A stretch of 6,619 bases of DNA from Nitrospirota bacterium. Its GTDB lineage: Bacteria; Nitrospirota; Thermodesulfovibrionia; Thermodesulfovibrionales; JdFR-88. The position numbers and the translations under genes were made by a program. The first letter of the stretch is position 1. Each line of letters begins with the position of its first letter. The notes below the pieces were generated by a model. That model saw only the letters and a program-made list of their open reading frames with translations, ran no database searches and had not been told where the DNA came from. The stretch lies in the NCBI GenBank assembly GCA_021825785.1, contig JAKAGP010000108.1:1-6619 (forward strand), read 5' to 3'. Below are positions 4,904 to 6,619 of this stretch, piece by piece.

Positions 4904-6262
4904 ATGCCCAGGGTCCTCATAGTGGATGACGAGGAAAACATAAGGCAGAGCCTGGCCGACATACTTTCCGACGAGGGATATGAGGTGGATATGACCCCCT
5001 CCGGGGAAGAAGCTGTGGAGTCGGTAAAAAAACGGCCTCCCGACCTTATACTTCTTGATATCTGGTTGCCCGGTATTGACGGCCTAGAGACCTTGAAACG
5101 CCTGAAGGCACAGAAGGAGGACCTCCCGGTGATCATGATAACCGGACACGGCACCACCGAACTGGCCGTGAAGGCGACCAAAATGGGCGCCTATGACTTC
5201 ATGGAAAAGCCGCTTTCCATGGAGCGGATAATCCTTACCGTGCGCCAGGGGATTGAAAGGTACCGCCTTGAAAAGGAAAACCGTCTTTTAAAAGAGTCGG
5301 TAAAAGGCAAGCTGAACATTATCGGGGACTCTCCTGCCATCAGGAACCTGAGAGAACAGATCGAGCTTGCAGCCCGAGGTTTCAGCAAGGTCCTCATCAC
5401 CGGAGAATCCGGAGCGGGCAAGGAGCTTGTGGCCAGGATGCTGCATGAGCTTTCCGCAAGGAAGGACCTGCCGTTTGTGGAGGTAAACTGCGCCGCAATT
5501 CCCCAGGAGCTCATAGAAAGCGAGCTTTTCGGGCACGAGAAAGGCTCTTTCACGGGGGCGCAGGAAAGCAGAAAGGGCAAATTCGAGCTTGCGGACGGCG
5601 GCAGCCTGTTTCTGGATGAGGTTGGCGATATGAGCCTCCCAACGCAGGCCAAGGTGTTGCGGGCTATTGAAACCCAGGAGTTCCAGCATGTGGGCGGGGC
5701 CAAAAACATAAAGGTGGATGTAAAGCTCATCGCGGCAACCAACAAAGACCTTGCCAGGGAGGTTAAAAGCGGGAATTTCCGCGAGGACCTCTACTACAGG
5801 CTCAACGTCATCCCCATAGTGGTGCCGCCTTTAAGGAACCGCAGGGAGGACATACCGGCCCTTATAGACCATTTTCTGAAGGCGCTGGCGGTCGAGTACG
5901 GCCGCTCTCCCAAACGGATATCTCCGGAGGCGGTCAAGCGGCTCTCCGCATATCCGTGGCCCGGCAACGTCAGAGAGCTGAAAAATACGGTGGAGCGGCT
6001 GGTCATCATGAATGCTTCCGAAAGCATTGAGGAGAAAGACCTTATTTTCCTGAACCACGAGCTGCATACGGAGGATTACTTTGGCTTTGAAGGGCTGAAA
6101 GAGGCAAAGGACGCCTTCGAGCGCGATTTTCTGGCGAAAAAACTCTCGGAAAACCACTGGAACGTCTCAAAGACCGCGGAGATCCTTGGGGTGGAACGCT
6201 CCAACCTTCACAGGAAGATAAAAGCCTACGGGATAGATATCCCGCGGGGGGCCGGGGAGTAA
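4904..6262 (+). CDS. ntrX: NtrX-like sigma-54-dependent response regulator
   Basis: The 452-residue protein has the full NtrC-family layout. The receiver domain (about 1-120) has acidic D8 and D9, phospho-acceptor D52 in 'LLDIWLPG', the conserved T80 and K102. A charged helical linker (about 115-135) leads to the AAA+ sigma-54 interaction domain (about 138-375). That domain has Walker A 'GESGAGKE' (167-174), the sigma-54 contact loop 'GSFTGA' (214-219, Ser instead of the consensus Ala), Walker B 'SLFLDEVGDM' (234-243), and 'FREDLYYRLNV' and 'PWPGNVREL' (351-359). A Fis-type helix-turn-helix closes the protein (about 405-445, 'NVSKTAEILGVERSNLHRKI'). When phosphorylated it should oligomerise, bind enhancer sites and drive open complex formation by sigma-54 RNA polymerase. 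It sits 1 nt after ntrY and is its obvious cognate partner. Target genes cannot be read from this window. NtrX is preferred over NtrC because of the NtrY-type partner and the absence of glnA nearby. Confidence 0.92.
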   Translation: MPRVLIVDDEENIRQSLADILSDEGYEVDMTPSGEEAVESVKKRPPDLILLDIWLPGIDGLETLKRLKAQKEDLPVIMITGHGTTELAVKATKMGAYDFMEKPLSMERIILTVRQGIERYRLEKENRLLKESVKGKLNIIGDSPAIRNLREQIELAARGFSKVLITGESGAGKELVARMLHELSARKDLPFVEVNCAAIPQELIESELFGHEKGSFTGAQESRKGKFELADGGSLFLDEVGDMSLPTQAKVLRAIETQEFQHVGGAKNIKVDVKLIAATNKDLAREVKSGNFREDLYYRLNVIPIVVPPLRNRREDIPALIDHFLKALAVEYGRSPKRISPEAVKRLSAYPWPGNVRELKNTVERLVIMNASESIEEKDLIFLNHELHTEDYFGFEGLKEAKDAFERDFLAKKLSENHWNVSKTAEILGVERSNLHRKIKAYGIDIPRGAGE

Positions 6263-6438
6263 GAGAAAATTTTTTAGCGGGAAGGATGCGGGAATTCCCG
6301 GCCCGAATCATCAGGCAGCCCCTGCCATCTCCACATCCGCCTCCAAATGCGGATGATAATGCTCGCTAGAATAGTGTCTCCAACGCTTCTTTACATATAG
6401 CCAGGTGTGATGTTTCAAAAGTTCTTTGCATAAATCCG
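6263..6438. other. Non-coding stretch with hairpins downstream of ntrX
   Basis: No complete gene is seen. Three inverted repeats are visible: the perfect palindrome CGGGAATTCCCG (6289-6300), GGCAG/CTGCC with a 3-nt loop (6314-6326), and CATCCGC/GCGGATG with an 8-nt loop (6334-6355). None is followed by a T-run on either strand, so no clear intrinsic terminator for the ntrX operon was found; an A4T6 run (6267-6275) lies just after the stop codon but has no stem before it. Confidence 0.5.
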
Positions 6439-6480
6439 TGTCATTCCCGCAAGTGAAGCGCGTCGGGAATCCTTCTTAAA
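6311..6480 (-). pseudogene. Possible 3' remnant of a coding sequence
   Basis: On the - strand a frame of about 56 codons runs down to a tandem TGA TGA stop (6313-6308). It is bounded upstream by a TAA near 6481. The part outside the repeat reads 'CKELLKHHTWLYVKKRW...HYHPHLEADVEMAGAA', rich in His, Tyr, Lys and Arg, which is protein-like and recalls the basic C-termini of transposases. No start codon or Shine-Dalgarno fits, and its upstream third is formed by the REP-like element, so if real it is the cut-off end of a gene disrupted by the repeat. The family is not recognised, and a chance open frame of this length is quite possible. Confidence 0.25.
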
Positions 6481-6508
6481 GACAGATTCCGGACAAGCCG
6501 GAAGGACA
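6439..6508. repeat. Degenerate REP/MITE-like inverted repeat element, about 70 bp
   Basis: The ends are imperfect inverted copies: TGTCATTCCCG (6439-6449) and the reverse complement of 6498-6508, TGTCCTTCCGG, match at 9 of 11 positions. Inside, ATTCCCG (6443-6449) pairs with CGGGAAT (6464-6470), and TTCCGG (6487-6492) pairs with CCGGAA (6498-6503) over a 5-nt loop. GGAATC (6466-6471) can also pair with GATTCC (6485-6490). The 'GTCATTCCCGC...GGGAATCC...GATTCCGGACAAGCCGGAA' pattern is that of the short palindromic repeats dispersed through intergenic DNA of many Desulfobacterota and Nitrospirota. Only one copy is in the window, so dispersal cannot be shown here. Confidence 0.6.
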
Positions 6509-6574
6509 AGACTTATGTCAATTATTTATGAAAAACTGCATTAGCGGCTGGATTTGGAGGAAGACAGAAAAATA

Positions 6575-6603
6575 TTGACATATATATTCCAACATGCTAA
6601 TGT
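6575..6603 (+). promoter_or_regulatory. Sigma-70-type promoter at the right edge
   Basis: A perfect TTGACA (6575-6580) is followed after 17 nt by TAATGT (6598-6603), which matches the -10 consensus at only 3 of 6 positions but is preceded by TGC, an extended -10 element. It points toward a gene beyond the window; no start codon with a ribosome site follows within the remaining 16 nt. Confidence 0.45.
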
Positions 6604-6611
6604 TTGCATGT
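6592..6611. promoter_or_regulatory. Operator-like inverted repeat on the edge promoter
   Basis: ACATGC (6592-6597) and GCATGT (6606-6611) are perfect inverted copies separated by 8 nt. They bracket the proposed -10 TAATGT, the expected position for a repressor dimer. The regulator is not recognised. Confidence 0.35.
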
Positions 6612-6619
6612 GATAGATC

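Noticed and set aside
1..6619. Sigma-54 promoters (GG-N10-GC type) that NtrX could activate
   Set aside because: The intergenic regions were scanned by eye on both strands; TTTGCA near 6603-6608 lacks the matching GG at -24, and no other good candidate was seen.
1..6619. tRNA, rRNA, CRISPR array, complete insertion sequence or integron site
   Set aside because: No cloverleaf, regularly spaced repeats or complete transposase gene was seen.

Overview
The window (6,619 nt) looks like chromosomal DNA of a Gram-negative, probably anaerobic or microaerophilic bacterium of the Desulfobacterota/Nitrospirota type. That placement is inferred from three things: the secreted DUF4390 protein followed by an NtrY-type kinase and an NtrX-type sigma-54 regulator, moderately GC-rich genes with many AGG and ATA codons, and a degenerate REP-like repeat of the 'GTCATTCCCGC...' kind. 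No rRNA or marker gene is present, so the phylum is not settled.

Layout, left to right. (1) 1-306, + strand: the C-terminal part of a small DUF202/YidH-like membrane protein whose start lies outside the window. (2) 331-657, - strand, convergent with it: a single-domain PilZ protein (putative c-di-GMP receptor) with an intrinsic terminator hairpin that overlaps its own stop codon. (3) 658-920: an AT-rich, strand-asymmetric intergenic stretch with overlapping palindromes upstream of the PilZ gene and a stem-loop followed by eight T on the + strand. (4) 921-2083, - strand: a two-gene operon, first a double-CBS protein, then a four-to-six-helix HPP-family membrane protein, joined by an ATGA stop/start overlap. 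(5) 2084-2268: a divergent promoter region with a TTGACT/TATATC promoter facing left and an extended -10 (TGGTATAAT) facing right. (6) 2269-6262, + strand: a tightly packed three-gene operon, secreted DUF4390 protein, NtrY-like membrane sensor kinase and NtrX-like sigma-54-dependent response regulator, with gaps of 6 nt and 1 nt. (7) 6263-6619: no complete gene. It holds several hairpins, a possible 3' remnant of a coding sequence on the - strand, a 70-bp REP/MITE-like inverted repeat, and a strong-looking promoter with an operator-like inverted repeat at the right edge that probably drives a gene beyond the window.

How the parts may work together. The kinase has an extracytoplasmic sensor region, HAMP, PAS, HisKA and HATPase domains and should phosphorylate Asp52 of the regulator, which would then activate sigma-54 promoters elsewhere; no sigma-54 promoter was found here by eye. 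The DUF4390 protein is a plausible extracytoplasmic partner of the kinase. The divergently transcribed CBS/HPP pair looks like an adenylate-sensing regulatory subunit plus a membrane permease-like subunit. HPP proteins of cyanobacteria and plastids are reported nitrite transporters, so a nitrogen-oxide theme shared with the NtrYX pair is possible, but this is inference from gene proximity. No complete undescribed system is evident; the most interesting points are the divergent HPP-CBS/NtrYX arrangement and the unexplained intergenic structures.
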